The position numbers were made by a program, and so were the translations under genes. 64,000 nt of DNA from Chamaelirium japonicum (taxonomy: Eukaryota; Streptophyta; Magnoliopsida; Liliales; Melanthiaceae), in assembly GCA_947650365.1 (NCBI GenBank), contig OX393549.1:27867209-27931208 (forward strand), in the 5' to 3' direction. The stretch's first letter is position 1; each line of letters opens with the position of its first letter. Positions 63,701 to 64,000 of this stretch are shown here, in pieces. The notes below the pieces were generated by a model, which did no database searches, was not told the DNA's origin, and saw only the letters and a program-made list of their open reading frames with translations.

Positions 63701-64000
63701 TAATACATTCGTACGATTCATGCTAATTCATTCGCACGATCCATTCTAATTCATTCGTACGATCCATTCTTATTCATTCATACGATCCATTCTAATTCAT
63801 TCGCACAATCCATTCTAATTCATTCGTACAATCCATTCTAATTCATTCGTATGATCCATTCTAACTCATTCGGGGGATCCATTCTAATTCATTCGTACGA
63901 TCCATTCTAATTCATTCCCACGATCCATTCTAATTTATTCATACGATCCATTCTAATTCATTCGTATGATCTATTCTAATTCATTCGCACGAATGTAACC

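Larger units (their letters stand above)
59969..64000. repeat. 23-bp satellite array, segment G
   Basis: Same satellite, continuing after the LINE to the window edge, so the array extends beyond it. Orientation: minus 59969-60075, plus to 60236, minus to 60434, plus to 60605, minus to 62783, plus to 63666, minus to 64000. The last 0.7 kb (63.3-64.0) follows the same order of variants as 27.06-27.8 kb, including the ATCGCATGATCC dyad at 63331 (27085 in the other copy). Confidence 0.96.

Noticed and set aside
1..64000. Telomeric or ribosomal repeats
   Set aside because: The unit is 23 bp and unlike plant TTTAGGG telomere repeats. No rRNA-like or 5S-like sequence is visible.
1..64000. Assignment of the array as a centromere
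   Set aside because: A satellite pierced by retrotransposons is compatible with centromeric, pericentromeric, subtelomeric or knob DNA. The sequence has nothing that distinguishes these; CENH3 chromatin data would be needed.

Overview
The window is a stretch of plant heterochromatin. About 56 of the 64 kb is one AT-rich satellite DNA, interrupted by two retrotransposon insertions. I see no host gene, tRNA, rRNA or CRISPR array. The plant assignment rests on the two insertions. One is an L1-type LINE whose ORF2 carries a C-terminal RNase H and whose ORF1 has a DUF4283 domain plus zinc knuckle, an arrangement typical of flowering plants. The other is a solo LTR resembling plant Ty3/gypsy LTRs. 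The species cannot be named from the sequence.

Layout: 1-35529 satellite; 35530-36708 solo LTR (minus orientation, 5-bp target duplication GATCG); 36709-53233 satellite; 53234-59968 near full-length LINE (minus strand, poly(A) tail at its left end, 14-bp target duplication); 59969-64000 satellite. The satellite monomer is 23 bp: an 11-base half GAATGAATTAG followed by a 12-base half AATGGATCGTAC. A 28-bp variant carries five extra bases (ACATT). The array is not a simple head-to-tail satellite. It switches strand about 70 times, in blocks from about 20 bp to 3 kb. Many switches sit exactly on the 8-bp palindrome TCGTACGA present in each intact monomer. Several switch junctions recur at distant places with identical internal spacings, so strand-switched segments were copied as higher-order blocks. 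At least one such block is also present in the opposite orientation.

The LINE has an uninterrupted 1381-codon ORF2 (endonuclease, reverse transcriptase, zinc-binding region, RNase H) with all expected catalytic motifs visible. Its ORF1 is broken by three in-frame stops and two frameshifts and has lost one zinc-knuckle cysteine. ORF1 ends in an ATGA overlap with the ORF2 start. The 5' end of the element lies only 4 bp before the ORF1 ATG. Copies of the same satellite junction elsewhere in the window act as paralogous empty sites and support the insertion points of both elements.

All positions and comparisons were read by eye; block boundaries are good to a few bases. Array structure in such repeats can be distorted by assembly.
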